A DNA stretch of 64,000 bases from the NCBI RefSeq assembly GCF_018732085.1, contig NZ_CP076103.1, forward strand, positions 744,001 through 808,000, given 5' to 3'. This DNA is from Lysobacter capsici. GTDB lineage: Bacteria > Pseudomonadota > Gammaproteobacteria > Xanthomonadales > Xanthomonadaceae. A program made the position numbers and the translations under genes. Under the pieces are notes generated by a model. It had not been told where the DNA came from, did no database searches, and saw nothing but the letters and a program-made list of their open reading frames with translations. Below, piece after piece: positions 27,616 through 36,149 of this stretch (its first letter is position 1; each line of letters begins with the position of its first letter).

Positions 27616-28644
27616 ATGGAACATCGTTATCTGGGCGCGTCCGGTCTGCGCGTGCCGGTGCTGAGTTTCGGCACCGGGACGTTCGGCGGCGAAGGCGACT
27701 TCTTCAAGGCCTGGGGTCAGACCGACGTGGCCGGCGCGCGGCGCCTGCTCGACATCGCGCTGGAGGCCGGGGTCAATCTGTTCGACAGCGCCGACATCTA
27801 TTCCAAGGGCGCGGCCGAGTCCATCCTCGGCGAAGCGATCAAGGGCCGTCCGCGCGACAGCCTGCTGATCTCGACCAAGGCCACCTTCCGTTTCGGCGAC
27901 GGCGAGAACGAAGTCGGCTCCTCGCGTCATCATCTGATCCGTTCGATCGACGCCGCGCTCAAGCGCCTGGGCACCGACTACATCGACCTGTTCCAGCTGC
28001 ACGGCTTCGATGCGCGCACGCTGATCGAAGAAACCCTGTCCACGCTCGACGATCTGGTCCGCGCCGGCAAGCTGCGTTACCTGGGCGTGTCGAATTTCTC
28101 CGGCTGGCATCTCATGAAATCGCTGGCGCTGGCCGAGCGTCACGGTTGGTCGCGCTACGTCGCCCATCAGGCCTATTACTCGCTGATCGGTCGCGACTAC
28201 GAGTGGGAGCTGATGCCGCTCGGCCTGGATCAGGGCGTCGGCGCGGTGGTGTGGAGCCCGCTGGGTTGGGGCCGCCTGACCGGCAAGATCCGTCGCGGCC
28301 AGCCGCTGCCGGACAACAGCCGCCTGCACGTCACCGCCGACATGGGGCCGCCGGTGCAGGACGAGTATGTGTACCGCGTGGTCGATGCGCTCGACGAGAT
28401 CGCCGCGGAAACCGGCAAGACCGTGCCGCAGATCGCGCTGAACTGGTTGCTGCAGCGGCCGACGGTGGCGACCGTGGTGATCGGTGCGCGCAACGAGGAG
28501 CAGCTCAAGCAGAATCTCGGTGCGGTCGGCTGGAATCTGACGGCCGAGCAGGTCGCAAAGCTCGATGCGGCCAGCGCGACGGCGAAGGCGTATCCGTATT
28601 GGCACCAAGCCGGGTTCGGCGAGCGCAATCCTTCGCCGGTTTGA
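27616..28644 (+). CDS. aldo/keto reductase
   Basis: A 342-residue (alpha/beta)8-barrel NADPH-dependent oxidoreductase. The catalytic tetrad is visible: Asp and Tyr in LFDSADIYSKGAAES, Lys in LISTKATFRFG, His in DLFQLHGFD. The cofactor-binding end TVVIGARNEEQLKQNLGAVGW is typical. The start at 27616 is supported by AGGAG at 27605-27609, six bases upstream. It belongs to the group that reduces small aldehydes and ketones (YghZ/YajO-like); the substrate is unknown. It stands alone between repeat clusters. Confidence 0.92.
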   Translation: MEHRYLGASGLRVPVLSFGTGTFGGEGDFFKAWGQTDVAGARRLLDIALEAGVNLFDSADIYSKGAAESILGEAIKGRPRDSLLISTKATFRFGDGENEVGSSRHHLIRSIDAALKRLGTDYIDLFQLHGFDARTLIEETLSTLDDLVRAGKLRYLGVSNFSGWHLMKSLALAERHGWSRYVAHQAYYSLIGRDYEWELMPLGLDQGVGAVVWSPLGWGRLTGKIRRGQPLPDNSRLHVTADMGPPVQDEYVYRVVDALDEIAAETGKTVPQIALNWLLQRPTVATVVIGARNEEQLKQNLGAVGWNLTAEQVAKLDAASATAKAYPYWHQAGFGERNPSPV

Positions 28645-29022
28645 TGGGTTGAGGTGGCGCGGCGATCTGAGCCCAGAGCGTCGGGCCTGAAGGCCCTCCC
28701 ACAAAAGACTTCGAGGCTTTCTACAGAAGACATCGAGGCTTTCTACAGGGGACGTCGAGGCCTTCTACAACAGACCTAGAGGCATTCTTAAAAAGACTTC
28801 GCGGCTTTACGCAAAAGCTATCGAGGCTTGCAGCGAAGGACTTCAAGGCGTCCCACCGAGGCTTCGCAAGCCGCGGCCACTTTTGTGGGAGGGCCTTCAG
28901 GCCCGATGCTCTCGGCTCAGTTCGCCGCACACTCGCAAATACACCACACAGCGAAACGCCCGGCAGCGCCGGGCGTTTCGCGTTTCATCCAATCGCGCGC
29001 AACCCGCGCGCGCTCATCGAAT
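28645..29022. repeat. inverted element pair enclosing a degenerate 22-bp tandem array
   Basis: The outer arms are GCGTCGGGCCTGAAGGCCCTCCCACAAAAG (about 28679-28707) and CTTTTGTGGGAGGGCCTTCAGGCCCGATGC (about 28880-28909). Between them, at 28703-28855, are about seven diverged copies of AAAAGACTTCGAGGCTTTCTAC at exact or near 22-base spacing. A GCGCCGGGCGTT hairpin near 28965-28985 may terminate the minus-strand gene at 29023. Confidence 0.8.
28703..28855. repeat. degenerate 22-bp tandem repeat, about seven units
   Basis: Units start at 28703, 28725, 28747, 28769, 28791, 28813 and 28834 (the sixth is 21 long). The consensus is roughly AAARGACNTCGAGGCNTTCTAC. Divergence between units suggests an old expansion from the arm sequence ACAAAAGACTTCG of the flanking element. 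Confidence 0.8.
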
Positions 29023-31149
29023 TCAACCGGCATCCTTCATCGTGAACGTACCCGGCAACGCCGTATTGCGCTGATCGCCCCACATCATCATCGTCACGAA
29101 ATCCTCGCAGCCGGCCTGGCCGCTGCGCGAGATCGCCGCGAACACCTCGTCGGGCGTCTTGGCGATCGCGATCTGCTCGGTCAGGTCGTTCGGGAACGGC
29201 GTGATACGGCCGGCATCCAGGTCTTTCAGGCGTTCGCCGCCATGCTCGTCGCCGCCGAGATTGCCCAGGCTCTCGCGGGCGCGATCGCGCAGCGACATCA
29301 GGTCCTTGTCGGTGAACTCGAACTGCAGATGCTGATCGCCATCGAACTTCTTGTTGAGTTCGCCGGGACGGTAGGACGAATTGAAGTACGAAGCGGCGAC
29401 GTCGCTGGTATTGGGCAGCACCAGCGTCCACTGGGTGGAGTCCTTGACCGGCTTGCCGTCGACGCCGACCTCGAACTGCACGTCGGTGGTCTGGCCCATC
29501 GACTGGTAGCTGTTGGTCTGGTCGATGGTGCCGTCCTGCCAGACGTTGCGGGTGATGGTGAGCTGGCTGCTGTTGCCCACGCCGATCGAGATCGGGCCGG
29601 CGTCGATGCCCAGGCGCGCGGCGTGCTCGGCGTTGAACACTTCGGTGGTGCCCGAGCGCTGCACGCCCGGCGGATTCCAGTCGGGAATCTTGCCGCCGCT
29701 CATGAAGGTCTGGTATGCCTGCTGGCCTTCGGGCGTCGACAGATCGATGCGCGCGGTCTGCAGCGAACGGCTCTCAGCGCTGGTTTCCACGCTCAACCCG
29801 ATCGACGCGGTGCCGAGCTTGCCCAGGCCGAACATGGTCGCGTTCTCGACCGTTTCCATCGGGCCGGCATAGACCTCGACCACCGAGCCTTCCATCTTGC
29901 GCACGCCGAAACCGGCGCCGTCGAGTTCGGTGTGGGTGCCGCCGATGCCGCCGTACATCTTGTAGTTGATGGCGAAGTCCGAGCCGGTGAGGTTTTGCCC
30001 GCGCATCAGCACCGAGGTGCCTTCGGGCATGGCCTGCGGATCGAGCGGGTTGGGCATCGCGCTCAGGTCGCCGGCATCGAGCTTGGCGCCCTGCTGCGGG
30101 GTGACCGTGGCTTCGTAGCTCAGGCGCGTGCCTTCGAACCCGACCAGATGGCCCGACACCGGCAGGCCCTTGACCACGTTGCGCAGCAGCGGCGAGCTTT
30201 CGACCATCTGCTTGGTCTCATCGGAGACCTGACGCAGCAAGGTGGCGGCCTTGTACAACTTGTTGAGCGGGGTCTTGCCCACGTCCAGGCCGGCTTCGCC
30301 GCGCACTTCCACCGAGGCCTTGAACTGCTGGCTCTGCTGGAAATCCACGCCGGTCTGCACGTCCGACAATTCGACCTTGCCCTCGACCACCACATCGGCG
30401 CCGACCCGGGCCGGGATGAACGACGGCGTGCTGACGCCGGCGACCGGGGTGGTGTAAGTGACCGCGGTGCCGGGATTGATCGCGTACGACAGCACATCCG
30501 ACGGCAGCGCGCCGAGCAGTTCGTAGCCCGAGGCGATCTGCTGCGGGGTCGGATTCTCCGGCAGCTTCACCCCGAGCGTATCGAGCGCGGTGCGCACGCT
30601 GTCGAGCTTGAGGTTGGACACCGCGCTCGGATCGGCTTGGGTGCTTTGATTGGTCAGGTAGCTCGGCACCTGGGTCGGCTTGTCGGTCGCCTCGGTGACG
30701 ATGCGCTGCAATTCCTTGACGTAAGGATTGCTGTTGAACGCGTTGCGCGACTCCTGGTACTCCATGTTCGCGGTGGCGCCGTTGAGGCCGCTGTTGCGGA
30801 AGTCCTCGAGCTTGGGTTCCATGCGGTCGAGCGCGGCTTGTGCGTCCTCGCGGCGCGCGGTGGTGAACTGCTCCACGCGCGGCTTGTAGATCGAATCGAA
30901 CACCGGGCCGGGCATGCCGCCCAGATCGTCGGTCTTCGGCAGCGGCTGGGCGTTGATCGAGGCGACCGCGTCCTGCGGGGTCTGCGCGTCGGCCGGCTTG
31001 GCCGGCGGGGGCGCCGGCGGCGGCGCGGGGTCGGCGGCCGGTTCGGCCTGCACCTGCGGCGGCTTGGCGGCCGCGTCGCGGATGGCCTGCTGATCCTCCG
31101 GCGGCAGGTTCTTGTAGACCTGCCAGCTGACGCCACCGATTCCGCTCAT
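29023..31149 (-). CDS. large protein of unknown function, no signal peptide
   Basis: A 708-residue protein, start MSGIGGVSWQVYKNLPPEDQ at 31149; the frame is open 62 codons further up but that part is Arg-rich noise and has no ribosome site. Visible regions: a helical N-terminus, a Pro/Ala-rich linker (about residues 33-55), a helical section (to about 200), then a long stretch rich in beta strands with Gly, Thr and Ser (about 210-600), and a C-terminal helical tail ending FVTMMMWGDQRNTALPGTFTMKDAG. There is no transmembrane segment and only one clear Cys. No family is recognised. Its place beside exported cell-wall hydrolases suggests a secreted or cell-contact role, which is speculation. 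Confidence 0.8.
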   Translation of the reverse strand: MSGIGGVSWQVYKNLPPEDQQAIRDAAAKPPQVQAEPAADPAPPPAPPPAKPADAQTPQDAVASINAQPLPKTDDLGGMPGPVFDSIYKPRVEQFTTARREDAQAALDRMEPKLEDFRNSGLNGATANMEYQESRNAFNSNPYVKELQRIVTEATDKPTQVPSYLTNQSTQADPSAVSNLKLDSVRTALDTLGVKLPENPTPQQIASGYELLGALPSDVLSYAINPGTAVTYTTPVAGVSTPSFIPARVGADVVVEGKVELSDVQTGVDFQQSQQFKASVEVRGEAGLDVGKTPLNKLYKAATLLRQVSDETKQMVESSPLLRNVVKGLPVSGHLVGFEGTRLSYEATVTPQQGAKLDAGDLSAMPNPLDPQAMPEGTSVLMRGQNLTGSDFAINYKMYGGIGGTHTELDGAGFGVRKMEGSVVEVYAGPMETVENATMFGLGKLGTASIGLSVETSAESRSLQTARIDLSTPEGQQAYQTFMSGGKIPDWNPPGVQRSGTTEVFNAEHAARLGIDAGPISIGVGNSSQLTITRNVWQDGTIDQTNSYQSMGQTTDVQFEVGVDGKPVKDSTQWTLVLPNTSDVAASYFNSSYRPGELNKKFDGDQHLQFEFTDKDLMSLRDRARESLGNLGGDEHGGERLKDLDAGRITPFPNDLTEQIAIAKTPDEVFAAISRSGQAGCEDFVTMMMWGDQRNTALPGTFTMKDAG

Positions 31150-31464
31150 CTGTATCTCCCTCGAGTCAGTCGTTTTCGCGCGCGCAGTGCGGCGTAAGCG
31201 CCAGACGATAAGCAAGCCGGCGCCGGCGGGGAACTGGGGCCAACCCGAGTATGAACACGGTGAACGCGGCGGTTTTGGCGCAGCGCACCACGCGAACAGG
31301 GCCGTGGGGCATGGTTTTGGCGCGTTGCGGCGCAATCGCGGAGTGATCGCAGTCGCGGATCGGAAATCCCCCTACAAAAACCGAACCTGACAGCACTTGC
31401 CGGTCGGGCAAATGCAGTACAAGGGCCTCCGTGGGAATTATTAATTCTTATGGGGAGGTTTGAT
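31150..31464. promoter_or_regulatory. divergent intergenic region
   Basis: A 315-base region between the minus-strand 708-residue protein and the plus-strand amidase, so it must contain two outward promoters. The final 35 bases are A+T-rich (TATTAATTCTTAT) and could hold the amidase -10 region. No repeats or genes are seen. Confidence 0.45.
31452..31458 (+). promoter_or_regulatory. ribosome binding site of the amidase gene
   Basis: GGGGAGG six bases before the ATG at 31465. It makes the upstream in-frame ATG at 31450 (which overlaps this site) unlikely as the start. Confidence 0.8.
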
Positions 31465-33390
31465 ATGAACGAATATTCCACTGCGCGCCGCGGGGCCGGT
31501 ACCGGCGTGCGCACGCTGTCGTGGTCGCTGACCGTTGCCCTGCTGGCGCTCGCCGCGCCGTGGGCCGTGCAGGCGCAAACTCAGGCGGCGCCGGAAGACC
31601 GCGTGCTGGCCCAGCGCCTGCAGATCGAGGAATCGCTGCAACGCGTCGATCGCGCGCTGTACGCCGACTACTTCCGCCAGGCCTATGCGCGCTACCCGTC
31701 GATTCCGGCCGGCACCCTGGAATCCATCGCTTACGTGATGAGCCGCTGGCAGCAATTGCAGCCCGGCTCGGCCGCGGCCTACGGCGAACAGCACCAGCAC
31801 ATGCCGCGCTCGTACGGGGTCATGGGTCTGTACCACGGCGAAGGCTTTGCCGATCAAGTCAGCGAAGGCGCGCGCCTGATCGGCGTGCCGGCCGCGCGCG
31901 TGCAGCGCGACCCGCTCAGCAACATCCTCGCCTCGGCGGCCTTGCTCGATCGCGAACTGCGCGCCGACGGGGTCGGCGCCAAGTCGGCGGTCGAATCGAC
32001 CCGCCCGGCGCTGGAGCGTTACGCCGGTTTCGCCGGCCATGCGGGCAAGAGTGCGATCCAGGATCACGCCCGTTCGAGTTTCGCCTTCGATGTGTTGCTG
32101 GCGCAGGACAAGGGCGTCAACGACCGCGGCATCATCGTGCCGGTGCGCGCGGTCGCCTGGGAGCGCGCCTTCGATGCGCGCAAGCTGGTGCAGCTGCGCG
32201 CGCCGTTCGTGCGTCTGGACGTGAGCCGCGATCGGGTCGAGGCCGGCGCATTGAAGGACGACGGACGCTTCGCGATCGATCCGCTCAGCGAAACCCTGCG
32301 CGCGCCGTCGCTGGCCGCGGCCGACGAAAAGAGCACCGACTACGGCCCGGCGCTGTGGGTCGCCTCGCCCTATCACTCCGCGCGCACGTCCTATGACTCG
32401 GTCACCATCCACACGATGCAGGGTTACTACGCCGGCAGCATCTCGTGGTTCCAGAACAACCCCAACAGCGTCAGCGCGCACTACCTGATCCGCAGCTCCG
32501 ACGGCCAGATCACCCAGATGGTGCGCGAGAACCGCGCCGCGCATCACGTCGGCGTGCATAACAAGACCACGCTCGGCATCGAGCACGAAGGCTTCATCGA
32601 CAACGCCAGCTGGTACACGGCGGCGATGTACAACGCTTCGGCCGCGTTGACCCGGCATTTCTGCGCGACCTACAGCGCGATCAACTGCGCGAGCGCGTTC
32701 AAGGGCCCGGCCGGCAGCGGCATCAACGTGTTGCCGGCCAGCGTCAAGGTCAAGGGCCACCAGCACTACAGCAGCCAGACCCACACCGATCCGGGCATCA
32801 ACTGGGACTGGGCGCGTTACTTCAACCTGCTCAACCCGGGCAATCCGCCCGGCGGCGGCAGCGTGATCGACAGCTTCGAAAGCACGGTCGGGCATTTCGA
32901 CACCAGCCCGGCGTATTCGGGCAGCACCACCGGCATCGCCGCGACTTCGCTGGCCGAACGCAACTGCACCACGCGCAAGAACGGCGAGTGCTCGCTGCGG
33001 CTGTTGCTGAAAGACGACACCGCCAGCGCCGATGCGTGGGCGGTGCGGCTGCTGTCGGGCAGCGGCAATCCGGGCAGCAACGCGGCCCTGACCCGCGCCA
33101 ACGGCAAGGTCGGCTTCTGGGTGTTTACCGGCGCGACCGGCATGAGCGCGGCGATCGGCATCGACGACAGCGACGGCACCGAGCGCTCGGTCAGCCGCGC
33201 GATTCCAGCCAACACCTGGACCTATCTGGAGTGGAGCCTGACCGACGATGCGCAGTGGGACGCGTGGGTGGGCGGCGCCAACGGCGCGATCACCGCCGCG
33301 TCGGTGAAGCTCGACGCGGTGTGGTTCTACCGCGACCAGACCTCGTTCGATGTGAATGTGTATGTCGACGATGTGCAGGTGAAGAACTGA
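31465..33390 (+). CDS. exported N-acetylmuramoyl-L-alanine amidase with lysozyme-like N-domain and C-terminal module
   Basis: A 641-residue exported protein. Signal peptide about 1-38. Residues ~65-165 resemble a lytic transglycosylase-like fold (YVMSRWQQLQ, MPRSYGVMGLYH, NILASAALLDREL), but the position holding the catalytic Glu in the paralogue at 42321-43943 is Met92. Residues ~310-460 form an Amidase_2 domain with zinc ligands H316 (TIHTMQG), H432 (VKGHQH) and D442 (HTDPG), spaced ten apart as in AmpD, and Glu in LGIEHEG. After a PPGGG linker, residues 467-641 are a module shared with the SpoIID-like protein downstream. Substrate: peptidoglycan stem peptide linkage. Probably part of the lytic arsenal against other bacteria, by inference. 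Confidence 0.88.
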   Translation: MNEYSTARRGAGTGVRTLSWSLTVALLALAAPWAVQAQTQAAPEDRVLAQRLQIEESLQRVDRALYADYFRQAYARYPSIPAGTLESIAYVMSRWQQLQPGSAAAYGEQHQHMPRSYGVMGLYHGEGFADQVSEGARLIGVPAARVQRDPLSNILASAALLDRELRADGVGAKSAVESTRPALERYAGFAGHAGKSAIQDHARSSFAFDVLLAQDKGVNDRGIIVPVRAVAWERAFDARKLVQLRAPFVRLDVSRDRVEAGALKDDGRFAIDPLSETLRAPSLAAADEKSTDYGPALWVASPYHSARTSYDSVTIHTMQGYYAGSISWFQNNPNSVSAHYLIRSSDGQITQMVRENRAAHHVGVHNKTTLGIEHEGFIDNASWYTAAMYNASAALTRHFCATYSAINCASAFKGPAGSGINVLPASVKVKGHQHYSSQTHTDPGINWDWARYFNLLNPGNPPGGGSVIDSFESTVGHFDTSPAYSGSTTGIAATSLAERNCTTRKNGECSLRLLLKDDTASADAWAVRLLSGSGNPGSNAALTRANGKVGFWVFTGATGMSAAIGIDDSDGTERSVSRAIPANTWTYLEWSLTDDAQWDAWVGGANGAITAASVKLDAVWFYRDQTSFDVNVYVDDVQVKN

Positions 33391-33912
33391 GGTTGCGCGC
33401 GCGCAGTTCGCCCGGTGGTGGGCTGCGCGCTGAAGTCATGAACATGAAAGCGATGGGGCCACGGTCAGCAGGGCCCAGTCCGGGCCTCCCAGGGGAGCGA
33501 CGAATCGACGGATGCGATCGTCAACACGAATGCGATCGTCGCCGGCGCTTGGTGTTCGAAGCATTCCGATGCACGAGGTCTCTGTGGGAGGGGCTTCAGC
33601 CCCGACGCTTTTCGATCAGGGCCGATGTTGTTGCGATGTGATCTGAAAAAAAGCGTCGGGGCAATAGCCGCTCCCACAGAGACCTCGCAACTTCCGGGCG
33701 ACTCGTGGATCGCGTCTTGCCACGTTGAACGATCAATACGACTCAATCCGTGATCCGTGACCGGCGGCGCGCCAGGCGAAGTTGCGACGCCCTCGACCAC
33801 CCTCACTGCAACATCGCAAGCCGATCATCAGCGCCTCGTTCGCCGACCCAGTTCGATCCAGTGCAATACCCGTCCGACGCCCGCCCACCGACCGGCACCC
33901 AGGGGAACGCCG
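33391..33912. repeat. intergenic stretch with paired inverted element
   Basis: GGTCTCTGTGGGAGGGGCTTCAGCCCCGACGCTTTTCGATC (33577-33617) and the near-complement at 33645-33688 (GATCTGAAAAAAAGCGTCGGGGC...CTCCCACAGAGACC) form one long stem with a ~27-base centre. The rest, up to the SpoIID-like start, shows no gene. Confidence 0.7.
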
Positions 33913-36081
33913 ATGCACGACTCCAACCCATCGCCGTCGTCGCAGGACCCGGACAACGGCCGGCCGCATCGCGCGCGCCGCATGCCGACCTGGCTGGCGA
34001 TCCTTGCGCTGCTGATCGCCGGCGCCGTGTTCGCGCAATGGCTGCGCGCCGCGGCCGCGCCCGCGACGATCGCCGCCGCGAGCCCGGCCGATGCCGCCCG
34101 CGCCGCACCCGCGAACCAGCGCAGCCTGGAGCTGCGCGTGCGCGACGCGGTCACCGGCCGCGCCCTGGATTCCAACCTGCTCGTGCATCCGCGCGGCGAC
34201 GCCGCGCAGGTGCATGACCTGCGCGTCACCGGCCCGGGCGGCCGCGTCGCGACCCTCGCCGCGGGCGAGTACGAACTGGCCGTCAGCGCGAGCGATCACG
34301 CCAGCCTGAGCACGCGCGTGAGCATCGATGCCGCGCAGCCGTTGCCGCTGACGGTCTGGCTGCCGCCGTCGCAGCCATCCGACGCGCTCGATCTGCTCGC
34401 GTTGAAGGCCGCCTCTTGCGCGCGCTGCGCGGTGTTCAGCGGCCATGTCTACGACCAGGCCAGCGGACGAGCGATCAACGGCGCGCAGGTGCGCAGCAGC
34501 CAGGGCGCGCAGGCGAAGACCGACGATCAAGGCTATTTCGAACTGCCGGCGACCTTGCCGGCCGCGCTCAATCGCGACAGCGAAGCATTGCCGGCGACGA
34601 TCGAGCTCAGCATCGCCGCGGCGAATCACCGCACCCAGCGCCTGCTCGGTCTGCCGCTGCTCAACGACAGCCGCCATCTGATCGTCGACCTGATGCCCGG
34701 CGCCGGCAGCGCGAGCGAAGATCGCAGCCACGTGCAGGCCCAGGCACGCCAGCGCGAGGACCAACGGCCGGTGTCGCCCGCCGATGCGGCGCGCACCGTC
34801 GCGGATGCCGAACGCATCGACGCCGACGCCGCGCTCGATCCGCGGCGCCCGGCCTCGCTCGCGATCGCGAAGCGACTCGCCGCGCAGGCCACGACCGTGC
34901 CGGTCCCGAGCAGCATCCGCGTCGGCATCAACTGCTCCGGCCGCTCGTGCAGCGCGGTCTCGGTGTATGCGTTCGAAGACTATGTCGGCCGCGGCCTCGA
35001 CGAAGAGTGGATCCCGTCGTGGGACCCCGATTCGCTCGCCGCCGGCGCGGTCGCCTACCGCAGCTACGCTGCGTACTACGTCGCCCATCCGGTCAACAGC
35101 CGCTACGACATCTGCAGCAGCACCTCGTGCCAGGCGTTCAACGCCGACAGCGTGGCGGCGACGGTCGCCGCGGCCGCGGCCACCCGCGGCGTGCTGCTGA
35201 CCCGCGACGGCCAGACCGCGGCGTTTAGCGAATACTCCTCGGAAAACAACGCCTGGGACGATCCGGGCGACGGCCTGTCCTGCGTCAACAACGACCTGAG
35301 CTGCGGCAACGGCCGCAACGGCTCGCCACGCAACAACTGGCCGTGCATCGCCGACGAAGTCGGGCGAGGCCGCGGCTGTTTCGGCCACGGCCGCGGCATG
35401 AGCCAATGGGGCAGCCAGCGCTGGGCCGCCAACAACGGCCGCGACTGGAAGTGGATCGCCAACCACTACTTCAATAACAACAACAGCCCGGCCGGCCTGC
35501 GCAACGCCTTCCTCGCCAACGACGGCGGTGGCGCGCCCGGCGGCGACGCGATCGTGTTCGATGCGTTCGAAAACGGCGTGGGCCGCTTCGACAGCGCGCC
35601 GACCCTGTCGGGCAGCACCACCGGCATCTCGACCGCTTCGCTCGCCCAGCAAGACTGCGGCACGCGCAAGAACGGCAGTTGTTCGCTGCGGGTGTTGCTC
35701 AAGGACGATCCCGTGGTCGCGACCGCCTGGGCGGTGCGCCTGCTGTCCGGCGGTGGCACCCCGGCCAACAATCTGGAGTTGATCCGCGCCGGCGGCAAGA
35801 TCGGTTTCTGGATCTACACCGGCGCCAGCGGTCTGAGCGCGTCGCTGAGCATCGACGACAGCGACGGCACCGAGCGCGCGATCGCGCGGACCATCCCGAC
35901 CGGCCAATGGACCTACCTGGAATGGGCGCTGGACGATCCGGCGCAGTGGAACGCCTGGGCCGGCGCGAGCAACGGCCAGATCGACGCCGTCAGCGTTCGC
36001 CTGGATGCGGTATGGCTGCTGCGCGAGCAGACCAGCTTCGACGTCAATCTCTATCTCGACGATGTACAGATCGCGCACTGA
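33913..36081 (+). CDS. SpoIID/LytB-domain protein with carboxypeptidase-regulatory-like domain and C-terminal module
   Basis: A 722-residue protein. A single hydrophobic helix near residues 24-45 (WLAILALLIAGAVFAQWL) anchors or exports it. Around residues 177-215 is a carboxypeptidase-regulatory-like beta domain (GHVYDQASGRAINGAQVRSS, DDQGYFELPATLP). Residues ~320-540 match SpoIID/LytB, ending in the family signature GHGRGMSQWGS (about 491). Residues 547-722 are the module also found at the C-terminus of the amidase gene 522 bases upstream. SpoIID proteins cleave glycan strands lacking stem peptides, so an amidase and a SpoIID protein next to each other make a plausible two-step system. ATG at 33913 follows AGGGGAA; the longer frame is rejected. 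Confidence 0.88.
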   Translation: MHDSNPSPSSQDPDNGRPHRARRMPTWLAILALLIAGAVFAQWLRAAAAPATIAAASPADAARAAPANQRSLELRVRDAVTGRALDSNLLVHPRGDAAQVHDLRVTGPGGRVATLAAGEYELAVSASDHASLSTRVSIDAAQPLPLTVWLPPSQPSDALDLLALKAASCARCAVFSGHVYDQASGRAINGAQVRSSQGAQAKTDDQGYFELPATLPAALNRDSEALPATIELSIAAANHRTQRLLGLPLLNDSRHLIVDLMPGAGSASEDRSHVQAQARQREDQRPVSPADAARTVADAERIDADAALDPRRPASLAIAKRLAAQATTVPVPSSIRVGINCSGRSCSAVSVYAFEDYVGRGLDEEWIPSWDPDSLAAGAVAYRSYAAYYVAHPVNSRYDICSSTSCQAFNADSVAATVAAAAATRGVLLTRDGQTAAFSEYSSENNAWDDPGDGLSCVNNDLSCGNGRNGSPRNNWPCIADEVGRGRGCFGHGRGMSQWGSQRWAANNGRDWKWIANHYFNNNNSPAGLRNAFLANDGGGAPGGDAIVFDAFENGVGRFDSAPTLSGSTTGISTASLAQQDCGTRKNGSCSLRVLLKDDPVVATAWAVRLLSGGGTPANNLELIRAGGKIGFWIYTGASGLSASLSIDDSDGTERAIARTIPTGQWTYLEWALDDPAQWNAWAGASNGQIDAVSVRLDAVWLLREQTSFDVNLYLDDVQIAH

Positions 36082-36149
36082 GTTGTTGTCTCGTCCCTAC
36101 CGTCGCGCCGTCGGCAACGGCGCGGCCTCATCGATGGAGTGATCCCGCC

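Noticed and set aside
28703..28855. Possible CRISPR array of short repeats
   Set aside because: Twenty-two-base units are contiguous with no spacers.
31465..33390. Phage endolysin as an explanation of the amidase genes
   Set aside because: Both proteins have N-terminal signal peptides and there are no phage structural genes near them.
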